DNA from: Salipiger sp. H15
Lineage (GTDB): Bacteria > Pseudomonadota > Alphaproteobacteria > Rhodobacterales > Rhodobacteraceae
Reading direction: 5' to 3'
Length of the DNA stretch: 64,000 nucleotides
NCBI RefSeq assembly: GCF_040409955.1
Contig: NZ_CP123384.1
Span: 1,594,001 to 1,658,000, forward strand
Shown here: piece after piece, positions 26,610 through 35,459 of the stretch
Layout: every line of letters begins with the position of its first letter
Numbering within the stretch: the first letter of the stretch is position 1
Position numbers and translations under genes: made by a program
Notes under the pieces: model-generated
What the model was told of the DNA's origin: nothing
Database searches by the model: none
Seen by the model: only the letters and a program-made list of their open reading frames with translations

Positions 26610-26812
26610 TCCGGCCTCCGCGCTCTGCCGCGGTCGGCGCCGCGGTCCGCAACGAAGGCGCCGCGCAGCCGGCGGGCCCCGCTGACAAGGTCATGCGTCG
26701 CCTTGTGCAGCGGCACCCAGCCGGTCTGGTCGCGGCGGGAGCTGCCGGGACGCGTGCTGGCGAAGGCGGGCGGCGCCTGCACCGCGGCGGCGGGGTCTCT
26801 GGGCGGGGTCAT
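26606..26812 (-). CDS. Small basic protein locked between flippase and polymerase genes
   Basis: A 68-residue frame whose ATG overlaps the flippase stop (4 bases) and whose TGA overlaps the polymerase start (4 bases). Such double overlap is strong positional evidence for a translated gene. The product is Arg/Ala/Pro-rich (about 13 Arg), has no membrane segment or signal peptide, and contains QTGWVPLHKATHDLVSGARRLRG. I do not recognise it. It could be a small adaptor for the Wzx/Wzy pair, or a coupling device that matters only for translation. Confidence 0.65.
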   Translation of the reverse strand: MTPPRDPAAAVQAPPAFASTRPGSSRRDQTGWVPLHKATHDLVSGARRLRGAFVADRGADRGRARRPE

Positions 26813-28254
26813 GCGCGCCTCCGCTTCAGGATGAACTTCTGCCCGGCGCTGAAGGCCTGCGGCAGCACCAGGCGCAGGGCGATGAGATAGACCGAGGTGA
26901 AGGTCGCCGCGCCGGAAAGCAGGCGCATCAGTTCCGAGCCGGTGTGCCAGTGCAGGATCAGCAGGGTGGCGAGCGAGGCGGCCCCGGCGCAGATCAGCGC
27001 CGGGCGCAGCGCCTCGAACACCTTGCCGGCGCTGACGTCCATCACCCGCTTGGTGGCGAGGTAGGTCGGGAAGAACCGCACGAAGCCCAGCACCAGCTGC
27101 GCCGCCGCGACGGCGGTGATGCCGAAGGGGATCGCCGCGGCCAGCAGGATCACGAAGACCGGCAGGTTGAACAGCGCGACGCGGAACATCAGGTCGGTGC
27201 GGCTCACCGCCTTGAGCAGTCCGCCCGGCACCATGTTGAGCGTGCTGACGGCGAGGGCGGCGGCGATGAACTGCATCGGCGCGACCATGTCGTACCACTT
27301 CTCGGTGTAGAGCACGTGCACCGTCGGCTCGGCGAGCACGGCAATGGCGGCACCGACGCCGAACATCAGCAGCGCGCAGTAGCGCAGCGACTGGTAGTAG
27401 TATTTCGCAAGCTGCGAGGGGTCGGTCTGCATCTTCGACATCACCGGGTGCAGCACCGTGCCCGCCACCGAGGTGAAGCTCTTGATCGCGAGTTCGGGGA
27501 TTCGGTAGGCGATGGCGTAGATCCCCAGCGCCGCCGGCCCGAGGAACTTGCCGACGAGCAGGTTGTCGAGCAGCCGGGGCGTCGAGTTGATCGTCTCGGC
27601 GCCGATCAGGAACGACCCGTAGCCCATCACGTAGCGCACTGTCGGCCAGTCGGGCAGCGCGCTGGGCTTCCAGGGGCGCATCCAGAAGGTCGTCAGCGTC
27701 GCCACGGCGGTGCCGGCGACATAGCCGATGACCAGCGCCCAGACCCCGTAGCCCATCATCGCGAGGACGATCGACACGACGCCCTTGACGATGCCCTGCG
27801 CCACGTCGGGGATGAGCTTCTTGCGCAGGCTGAGCTCGCGGTAGAGCAGGCTGATGTGCACCGAACTTGCCGCCCGGATCACCAGCACGAGGCAGACCGT
27901 GCCGAGAAGCGGCGTCAGCTCGGGCGACTCGAAGATCCGCGATATGGTGCCTGCCGACAGCCAGAGCAGCAGGGCCATCAGCCCCGAGCTCAGCATGGCG
28001 CAGAAGAAGACGGCGTTGGCCGTTTCCTCCTGCCGGTCCTTTACCGAGATCAGCGCGGCACCGAGCCCGAACTTCGAGACGATCTCGAAATAGCCCATGA
28101 TCGCGAGGCAGATCGCCATCAGGCCGAACTCGCCGGGATCGACGTAGCGCGTGATGATGATGACGGCGACGAAGTTGAGAAGCTTGGTGGAGGTGAAGGA
28201 GAGGTAGGCCCAGAAGAGGTTCTTGGACGTAGCCTTGCCGGGGGAGAATGCCAT
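26809..28254 (-). CDS. Lipopolysaccharide/exopolysaccharide flippase (Wzx/WzxC type)
   Basis: A 481-residue MOP-superfamily flippase with about 12-14 membrane segments: the N-terminal NLFWAYLSFTSTKLLNFVAVIIITRYVDPGEFGLMAI is typical of the WzxC/RfbX polysaccharide_synt group, and the middle holds AETINSTPRLLDNLLVGKFLGPAALGIYAIAYRIPEL. It moves lipid-linked sugar repeat units to the periplasmic face. The ATG at 28254 has GAGG 9 bases upstream. It is the first gene of the leftward unit, divergent from the Wzz-like gene. Confidence 0.92.
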   Translation of the reverse strand: MAFSPGKATSKNLFWAYLSFTSTKLLNFVAVIIITRYVDPGEFGLMAICLAIMGYFEIVSKFGLGAALISVKDRQEETANAVFFCAMLSSGLMALLLWLSAGTISRIFESPELTPLLGTVCLVLVIRAASSVHISLLYRELSLRKKLIPDVAQGIVKGVVSIVLAMMGYGVWALVIGYVAGTAVATLTTFWMRPWKPSALPDWPTVRYVMGYGSFLIGAETINSTPRLLDNLLVGKFLGPAALGIYAIAYRIPELAIKSFTSVAGTVLHPVMSKMQTDPSQLAKYYYQSLRYCALLMFGVGAAIAVLAEPTVHVLYTEKWYDMVAPMQFIAAALAVSTLNMVPGGLLKAVSRTDLMFRVALFNLPVFVILLAAAIPFGITAVAAAQLVLGFVRFFPTYLATKRVMDVSAGKVFEALRPALICAGAASLATLLILHWHTGSELMRLLSGAATFTSVYLIALRLVLPQAFSAGQKFILKRRRA

Positions 28255-28578
28255 GCAGCGAATCCTCGGAAACATGAGGAGCGGAAAAGAAAAATCCAGC
28301 CGTAAAAATGCGGGGCCGGGTGCGAGAATCGTGGTCAGTCTACGGGTATCGGGCCCCGGCACAAAGCCTTAAACCGCTTCGGACGGGGGCTGTGCCCAAG
28401 ATTGCCGCGTTCGCATCCGCCGCGTGCTCACTTCCCCGCGAGTTCCCGCGGAGCGCGCCGGAATTGTTGCCGCAGGGCAGCGTGGGTGCTACAGTTCCCC
28501 TTCGAAAGCATAAGAATTCGAACTTTTTCAATTTCTTTTTTTACCGACGCCTCATGGTGTCCATGGATTGGTTAGACC
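28255..28578. promoter_or_regulatory. Divergent control region of the exopolysaccharide locus
   Basis: A 324-base gap between the divergent flippase and Wzz-like genes, locally AT-rich. It contains paired palindromes TTCGAA-N10-TTCGAA at 28501-28522, followed by a T-rich stretch (28523-28553). No gene is visible. It is the obvious place for the two opposing promoters and their operator. Confidence 0.6.
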
Positions 28579-29745
28579 GTGAAACGCATCATTCTTGCTA
28601 TTGTCGTGTTCGGCGCTGTTCTCACGCCCATGCTCTTCGCCATCAAGCAGTCGCATCCCGTATACGAAGCGCGGTCGCTGGTCTCCTTCGCGCTCGGGCG
28701 CGAATATGTCTACGTGCCCGATCCGAGCCTTACCGACATCCGCGCGCCCAACGCCGGGGATTTCCAGGGCTTCGTGAACGCCGAGATGCTGCTTCTGGAC
28801 AACCCCAAGCTGGTGCGCCGCGCGATCGAGAAGGTCGGGCTCGGGCGGGTCTATCCCGACATGCCCGACACCGAGGATGGCCTGATCGGCGCCACGATCC
28901 GGCTGGACGAGAACACCATGGTCGAGCTGATCACCGGATCCTACGTGGTGAAGATCTCGGTCTTCCACACCAACCCGGTGATCGCGGCGGAACTGGTCAA
29001 CGCGCTGGTCGAGGCCTTCCTCGACAACCGGCGCGTCATGTACACCGAGCGCGAGATCACCACGATCACCGCGCGCCTCGACAAGGCGCAGCAGGAGGCC
29101 GAGGAGATCGACGCGTCGCTCACCCAGCTGCTCGGCGGGCCGGATGCCACCGGGCTGCAGATCGAGTACGAGAACGCGGTGCGTGACGAGGTGGCGCTCG
29201 CCGCCGAGCTGCGCGAGGCGCGGCTGAACCTGATCTCGCTTCAACAGCGCAAGGTGTCCTTCGAAAGCCGGCTCGGCTTCGAGACCGAGGCGCAGGCCAC
29301 CGGCGCCGACATCGAGGAGGCGCAGTCCCGCATCGGCTATCTCGAGGAAGAGCAGAGCGCGACCCACGCCCATATCTCCGACCTTTCCGAGGTCATGCCG
29401 CGGGCCCGCCTGCTGCAGGCGCGCCAGCAGGCGCAGACCGAGCGCATCGCCGAGCTCGACCTGCGGCTGCGGGATGCGCGGGCGGTCGAGGTCTCGGGCT
29501 TCGACAACGTGCGGGTGATCGAGGAGGGCACGCCGCCGATCGACCCGGTGAGCATGTCGCGGCGCACGCAATTCGCCATCGCCATCATCGTGGCCGCCAT
29601 TGCCGCCTTCGCCGCCTTCATGATCGCGGTCCTGCTGGGATCGCGGCCGAGACGGGCTCGGGACGAGGACCTGCTTGCGCCCGGCGTGACGGTGATGAAG
29701 CAGACGCCGCGCGGCGACGATCGTCAGGCGCATCTGGCGCGCTGA
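28579..29745 (+). CDS. Wzz/GumC-like polysaccharide chain-length or export co-factor
   Basis: A 388-residue protein with a membrane segment at each end (MKRIILAIVVFGAVLTPMLFAI, and FAIAIIVAAIAAFAAFMIAVLL at about 335-356) and a large periplasmic region with long coiled-coil helices (about 155-315). This is the PCP/GumC topology that controls chain length. There is no C-terminal tyrosine kinase domain. The start is a GTG at 28579; a stop codon lies just upstream in frame, and the ribosome site is weak. It opens the rightward transcription unit. Confidence 0.82.
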   Translation: MKRIILAIVVFGAVLTPMLFAIKQSHPVYEARSLVSFALGREYVYVPDPSLTDIRAPNAGDFQGFVNAEMLLLDNPKLVRRAIEKVGLGRVYPDMPDTEDGLIGATIRLDENTMVELITGSYVVKISVFHTNPVIAAELVNALVEAFLDNRRVMYTEREITTITARLDKAQQEAEEIDASLTQLLGGPDATGLQIEYENAVRDEVALAAELREARLNLISLQQRKVSFESRLGFETEAQATGADIEEAQSRIGYLEEEQSATHAHISDLSEVMPRARLLQARQQAQTERIAELDLRLRDARAVEVSGFDNVRVIEEGTPPIDPVSMSRRTQFAIAIIVAAIAAFAAFMIAVLLGSRPRRARDEDLLAPGVTVMKQTPRGDDRQAHLAR

Positions 29746-29807
29746 ACAGGATGCGCGCGGCTTGCGGGCCGCGCGCATGGCGTTCGCAAATTACGACGGA
29801 TTGTGCC

Positions 29808-31052
29808 ATGAAGGCTGCCAAGATCGACCTCCCCGGGGCTGCGCCAGCTATGGAAGACCCCACCCCCCTGCGGCTCGGATACCTCATCGACACCCTGCTG
29901 ACAGGCGGGGCCGAGCGCCTCGTGCTCACCTTTGCCGAGGCCGTGCGCGACCGCGCCGACCTTGCGCTCACCGTCTTCGTGCTGAGCGACCTCGACACGC
30001 CCTTCCTGCAGCGGCTGCGGGCCTCCGGCACGGAGGTGGTGCTGCTGCCGGGCCGCAACCTTGCCGATGTCGGGCGGTTCCGGCGGCTTGTGGCGGCGCT
30101 GCGCGAGAAGCGCATCGAGTACCTGCACGCGCACCTCGCCTCGTCGAGCACGCTCGGCGCCTATGCCTCGCGGCTGCTGGGGATTCCCTTCGTCACCACC
30201 ATCCACAACGTGAAACCCTCGGTGCGGCGCATCCGTCCCGGGCGGCGCGTGCTGCAGGGGCTCGCCATGCGGCTGCCGGGGGTGAACAAGATCGCGGTTG
30301 GCGAGGCCGTCGCCGTGGCGGCGCAGAAGGAGATCGGGCGCTCTGGCTGCCGGGTGGTTCCGAACGCGGTTTCCGAGACCGTGGTGGCCCCGGCCGGCGC
30401 GCGCGAACGGCTGCGCCGCGAGCTCGGCCTTGCCGAAGAGCAGGTGGCGCTGGTCTGCGTCGGCGCGATCATCGGGCAGAAGGCGCACGAGGTGCTGCTC
30501 GACGCCTTCGCGGTGATCCGGGCGCGGGTGCCGCAGGCGGTCCTGCTGCTGGTCGGAGACGCCCGCGATGCCGCGCGCCACGAGGCGCTGCTGGAACAGG
30601 CGGCGCAGCTCGGGCTGGGCGACGAGGTGCGCTTCCTCGGGATGCGCAGCGACATTCCCGAGGTGCTGGCCGCCAGCGACATCTTCGTCAGCTCCTCGCA
30701 TTGGGAGGGGGCGCCGGTCTCGCTGCTCGAGGCCATGGCGAACGGGCTGCCACCGGTGGTGACGGACGTGGGCGAGAACGCCCTGGTGCTTGACGGCACC
30801 GGCGCGATCCTCGTGCGGCCTCGCGACCCCGAGGCGCTGGCGCAGGGCGTGATCGAGATGATCGAGACGCCGGGGCTGCGCGCGCGCACCGGGGACGCGG
30901 TGCGCGAACGGGCGCTCGGCAGCTACGGCGTGACGACCTGGGTCGAGCGGCTGCTGGCGATCTACGCCGAGACCGGGCGGCGCCGCGGCTGGCACCGGCC
31001 CCGCGCCGACGTGACGGTGCCGCGGCTGGAATCCGGGCGAGCGCCGCGGTGA
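29808..31052 (+). CDS. GT4-family glycosyltransferase
   Basis: A 414-residue GT-B enzyme. The N-terminal domain has the acceptor-side TGGAERLVLTFAEAV and HAHLASSSTLGAY, and the C-terminal nucleotide-sugar domain has VCVGAIIGQKAHEVLLDAF and the GT4 retaining motif EGAPVSLLEAMANGLPPVV (E-x7-E). It adds a sugar to the lipid-linked repeat. The ATG at 29808 is chosen, though MEDPTP at 29850 is also possible. It lies 62 bases after the Wzz-like gene. Confidence 0.88.
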   Translation: MKAAKIDLPGAAPAMEDPTPLRLGYLIDTLLTGGAERLVLTFAEAVRDRADLALTVFVLSDLDTPFLQRLRASGTEVVLLPGRNLADVGRFRRLVAALREKRIEYLHAHLASSSTLGAYASRLLGIPFVTTIHNVKPSVRRIRPGRRVLQGLAMRLPGVNKIAVGEAVAVAAQKEIGRSGCRVVPNAVSETVVAPAGARERLRRELGLAEEQVALVCVGAIIGQKAHEVLLDAFAVIRARVPQAVLLLVGDARDAARHEALLEQAAQLGLGDEVRFLGMRSDIPEVLAASDIFVSSSHWEGAPVSLLEAMANGLPPVVTDVGENALVLDGTGAILVRPRDPEALAQGVIEMIETPGLRARTGDAVRERALGSYGVTTWVERLLAIYAETGRRRGWHRPRADVTVPRLESGRAPR

Positions 31053-31105
31053 CGGGCACAACTGTCACGGTTGCGGCAATGACCCGTTTCGCGGGGCATA
31101 ATTCC

Positions 31106-31135
31106 TTGACGCCTCTTCCGGCGGGTGGGTATCGT
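31106..31135 (+). promoter_or_regulatory. Possible internal promoter of the exopolysaccharide locus
   Basis: TTGACG (31106-31111), an 18-base spacer and TATCGT (31130-31135), in a 240-base gap after the glycosyltransferase gene. Confidence 0.4.
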
Positions 31136-31292
31136 CGGGACATAGCATCGCGAGGCGGGGCCGCCCGAGTTTTCAGTACAGGTCCTGATTTTTGGAATTT
31201 GTCCCAAATGTTTAGGGGGACTGAGTGTCAGTCATCGAAGCCAACCCGACTAGCACGCTTACGGATTTCGTCCGCATGGTCAGGATTGGAAG

Positions 31293-31574
31293 ATGCCGTT
31301 CAACACGCTAGAAAGGAGGCTTCGCGTCCGGCGCGGTCAAGGAACGTCCGACCGATCGCAAACGCCGCCAGTGGACAAGCGGGCTGACCGCCCGCCGCGG
31401 CGGGACCGCAAGATCGTCCGGCAGGCGATCCTCATGGTTTCTTGTGCACTTACCGCAGTATTTTACGCTTGGCTTATTTCATTCGTCGTCGGTTTCAGCC
31501 TGGGGACGGTTGCTTGGATTGGAATTGCAGTTTTTGGCGCGCTGGCCGGGTTCGCTCTGGCGATCATCCTGTGA
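31293..31574 (+). CDS. Small membrane protein of the exopolysaccharide locus
   Basis: A 93-residue protein, not recognised. The first 42 residues are strongly basic (LERRLRVRRG, RPPRRDRKIVRQ). Two hydrophobic segments follow (ILMVSCALTAVFYAWLISFVV and SLGTVAWIGIAVFGALAGFALAIIL), with a G-x-G turn between them, giving a small hairpin membrane protein with a cytosolic basic tail. The composition differs from its neighbours (more A/T). The weak ribosome site (GGA about 8 bases upstream) leaves some doubt that it is expressed. Confidence 0.5.
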   Translation: MPFNTLERRLRVRRGQGTSDRSQTPPVDKRADRPPRRDRKIVRQAILMVSCALTAVFYAWLISFVVGFSLGTVAWIGIAVFGALAGFALAIIL

Positions 31575-31712
31575 TCGACTGACCCGGACACGGTAGCGAC
31601 CTTTCGGTCCGGAAAATCTTGCCGGAACGCATCCAGGTTTCCCTTTCGAATTTCCGCGCGGCACGCATGTGTCGCGGCCCAGACGCCCGGCGACGCAGCA
31701 GGAGACGCTGTT

Positions 31713-32705
31713 GTGTCCACGCATACCCTCCCGTCCGACCCGGCCCCCGTCCAGGGGGCAGATCTGTTTCCGCCGGCCGCCTACCTGATCGGCGCACCCA
31801 AGTGCGGGACGACGGCCCTGGGACACTATCTCTCGGAGCATCCGGGCGTGAGCTTCAGCAATCCCAAGGAGCCGCATTACTTCTCGCGCGACCTGCAGGG
31901 CCTCTGCCGCTGCGCCGACCTGCGCGGCTACCGCGCTTGCTTCACGCCGGGCGAGCGGGCGGAGCTGATGATTGAGGGCTCGGTCTGGTATCTCTATTCC
32001 GAGACGGCGATCAGCGAGATCCTCAAGGCCCGGCCCGACGCGAAGTTCATCGTCATGCTGCGCAACCCGGTCAAGATGCTGGCCTCGCTGCACCGGCAGC
32101 TGATCCACGCGCTCGACGAGACCGAGGAGGATTTCCGCACCGCCTGGGGGCTGTCCGCGGCGCGCGCGGCGGGCGAGCGGATCCCGCGCAGCTGCCGGGC
32201 ACCCTCGACGCTGGTCTACACCCGGACCGCCGCCTATGGCGAGATGCTGTCCCGGCTCTACGCCCGCGTGCCGCGCGAGCGGGTGATGCTGCTCTTCCAG
32301 GAAGACATGCTGGCCGACACGCGCGCGACCTACCGCCGCGCGCTGGAGTTCCTCGGGCTCGAGGATGACGGCCGCACGTATTTCCCGCCGATCAACGAGG
32401 CCAAGCGCGCGCGCTCCAAGCTGGTGCGCTTCGTGGTCTCGCGCGCCGGCCCCGCCCGCGAGATGGTGTCGCGCCCGATCAAGCGCGCGCTCGGGGTCGA
32501 GTCGCTGGGGCTGATCAAGAAGATGGACGCGCTCAACAACCGCAAGCTCGGCAAGGTCCCGGTTCCGGCCGACCTCGCCGAGGCGATCGCGCGTCACTAC
32601 GCCGATGACATGCTGCGCCTGCAGGCGCTGGTCGGGCGTGACCTTGCCGCACTGGGCTGGCCGATGCCGGCCTCGATGCCGCCGAAATCCGCCGCGGGGC
32701 GCTGA
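31713..32705 (+). CDS. Sulfotransferase
   Basis: A 330-residue PAPS-dependent sulfotransferase. The 5'-phosphosulfate-binding loop is GAPKCGTTALGHYL (about 27-40), followed by NPKEPHYFS, and the 3'-phosphate region is KFIVMLRNPVKMLASL. These are the heparan-sulfate-type bacterial sulfotransferase motifs. The start is a GTG at 31713 with AGGAG 8 bases upstream. Its place between sugar-handling genes suggests it sulfates the exopolysaccharide or its lipid-linked repeat. The acceptor position is unknown. Confidence 0.9.
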   Translation: MSTHTLPSDPAPVQGADLFPPAAYLIGAPKCGTTALGHYLSEHPGVSFSNPKEPHYFSRDLQGLCRCADLRGYRACFTPGERAELMIEGSVWYLYSETAISEILKARPDAKFIVMLRNPVKMLASLHRQLIHALDETEEDFRTAWGLSAARAAGERIPRSCRAPSTLVYTRTAAYGEMLSRLYARVPRERVMLLFQEDMLADTRATYRRALEFLGLEDDGRTYFPPINEAKRARSKLVRFVVSRAGPAREMVSRPIKRALGVESLGLIKKMDALNNRKLGKVPVPADLAEAIARHYADDMLRLQALVGRDLAALGWPMPASMPPKSAAGR

Positions 32706-32758
32706 GCCCCGGGGCACGAGTGTTTTTCACCTAAATGATTTTTTGAAAAGGAAACAAC

Positions 32759-33748
<990 letters not shown>

Positions 33749-33796
33749 TACACGACGCGGTGCCCGCGGGTCGGGCAGCCGCCAAGTTCCGGTAAC

Positions 33797-33831
33797 CCCG
33801 GGCGCGGAAGCGCCCGGGCCATGTTCTTTTT
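33797..33831 (+). terminator. Rho-independent terminator after the UDP-xylose synthase gene
   Basis: A 9-bp stem (cccgggcgc / gcgcccggg) with a GGAA loop, then ccatgttcTTTTT. Confidence 0.75.
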
Positions 33832-33846
33832 CAGGGGGAGAAGGTG

Positions 33847-35118
33847 ATGGCCCTCATCAAGTGTCTCGGGCGTGTCGCGTCCCGCGCGATGCCCGTGCTT
33901 TTCGGTACCATCCTGTTCACGGCCCTGCCGCCGGACCGCCCGGCCCTCGCGCAGCAGCCTCCGGCAGCCGCGGCCCCGGTCGGCTTCGGGGCGCAGACGC
34001 GCGGGGGAGGGGACGGGCGGGTGATCATCGTGACCACGCTTGCCGATGACGGGCCCGGCAGCCTTCGCTGGGCGGTGGAAGGGCAGAGCGGCCCGCGGAC
34101 CATCCACTTCGAGGTCGGGGGCTCCATCGCCCTGTCGCACCAGATCGAGATCGGCCCGGACGTCACCATCGACGGCACCACCGCGCCCGAGACGTTGACG
34201 ATCACCGGCGGCCGCCTGCGGGTGATCGGCAGCAACGTGATCCTGCGCGGGCTGCGGCTGCGCCCCGGCGACGGGCCGGGCGACGATCCCGAGAACCGCG
34301 ACGGGATCTCGATCGGCGAGGGCAGGAAGCCCATCCGCAACGTGGTCATCGACGGCAATTCGATCAGCTGGTCGGTGGACGAGGCCATGTCGGTCTGGGG
34401 CAATGTCGCGGACGTCACGATCTCGAACAACATCATCGCCGAGGCGCTGGACGAGTCGATCCATTCCAAGGGGCGGCACAGCATGGGCCTGCTGATCGGC
34501 GGCGGCGCGGCGAAGCGGATCACGGTGATCGGCAACCTGCTGGCCCACAACCGGCACCGCAACCCCAACATCAAGGACGCCAGCCAGCAGATCGAGTTCC
34601 TCAACAACCTCGTCTACAACTGGGGTGCAAGCGGCTTCCAGGGCACCGGCTCGACCGTCAACATCATCGGCAACGTCTACATTCCCGGGCCGAACAGCGT
34701 GGACCGGCCGCCGCTGCACCTGCAGGACGGCGACACGCCGGGGCCGAACTTCTTCGTCGAGGACACGATCGGCGCGATCCGCAGCGACGCGGTGGTGACG
34801 CTTTCGGACCGTCCGGTCTTCGAGGGCAGCGGGGCGCCCGTGCTGCCCTCGGCCGCGGTCGAGGAGGCGGTGCTCGAGAACGCGGGTGCGCGGTTTCCTG
34901 CACGCGACTCGGTTGATCAACGGCTGATTGCAGAAGTGCGCGGGCGCGGCGGCTACATCATCGATTCGCCAGAGCAGGTGATCCGGGGCAGAGTGCCCCC
35001 GAAACCTCGCGCGCCCGACGGTGGCGACGGACAAAATTCACGTCCGGCAAGGGCTTGTTCTGGGCAGGACTGTGGCGAGGGTGTGGTGTTGCAGCCTGGA
35101 GTGGCAAATGGAGGCTGA
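33847..35118 (+). CDS. Secreted parallel beta-helix protein, pectate/polysaccharide-lyase-like
   Basis: A 423-residue protein with an N-terminal signal peptide (about residues 1-36, ending PALAQQ). The body is a right-handed beta-helix of pectate-lyase type: PGSLRWAVEGQSGPRTIHFEVGG, VTIDGTTAP, NVILRGLRLRPGD, NVVIDGNSISWSVDEAMSVWG, VTISNNIIAEAL. This resembles PelC-like lyases in which Asp residues of the VDEA region bind calcium. The last ~50 residues are Pro/Gly-rich. The ATG at 33847 has GGGGGAG 6 bases upstream. It could trim or release the polysaccharide. Confidence 0.85.
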   Translation: MALIKCLGRVASRAMPVLFGTILFTALPPDRPALAQQPPAAAAPVGFGAQTRGGGDGRVIIVTTLADDGPGSLRWAVEGQSGPRTIHFEVGGSIALSHQIEIGPDVTIDGTTAPETLTITGGRLRVIGSNVILRGLRLRPGDGPGDDPENRDGISIGEGRKPIRNVVIDGNSISWSVDEAMSVWGNVADVTISNNIIAEALDESIHSKGRHSMGLLIGGGAAKRITVIGNLLAHNRHRNPNIKDASQQIEFLNNLVYNWGASGFQGTGSTVNIIGNVYIPGPNSVDRPPLHLQDGDTPGPNFFVEDTIGAIRSDAVVTLSDRPVFEGSGAPVLPSAAVEEAVLENAGARFPARDSVDQRLIAEVRGRGGYIIDSPEQVIRGRVPPKPRAPDGGDGQNSRPARACSGQDCGEGVVLQPGVANGG

Positions 35119-35459
35119 GATCATTGTTGCCGCCGACTGCACAGTGTGCGTGCAACCTGCGCGCGACAAGTGCAGCCATCGCTTTGTTTTCCCGGGTTTG
35201 CGGCCATGTTCCCAAAAAACAGCTTTGCACCGTCCGCCCATAAAGTTACTATTTTCTCAAGACAGATGTTGATTGATTAACTTACAGATTTAGCTGCTCC
35301 GATATTCCGAAGGAGCTGATTGAGGCGGTTTTTAGCCTGAAGTCTGACCACCACTGACGTTTTCATGATCGCCGCGCGTTCATGCGGCTGTTTTTTGCTT
35401 TTGCATTATGCCCCTAGGGGTTTTCCCTCCTGGGTTCCTTGAGTTTGCCGAGGATATTT
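35119..35459 (+). promoter_or_regulatory. AT-rich leader region before the initiating sugar transferase
   Basis: A 341-base gap with much lower GC than the rest of the window. It holds a small stem gctcc-N11-ggagc (35296-35316) and a hairpin gccgc-N8-gcggc with a TTTTTT tail (35371-35396), which ends either the beta-helix gene or a short leader RNA. Short open frames here look non-coding. I see no gene, but promoter and attenuation elements are likely. Confidence 0.5.
35371..35402 (+). terminator. Hairpin with T-run in the sugar-transferase leader
   Basis: A 5-bp stem gccgc / gcggc with an 8-base loop, followed by TGTTTTTTG. It is short but has a proper T-tract. Confidence 0.5.

Noticed and set aside
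35021..35272. An 83-codon frame in the AT-rich leader
   Set aside because: It overlaps the end of the beta-helix gene in another frame, has no ribosome site, and has Cys-rich random-looking composition.
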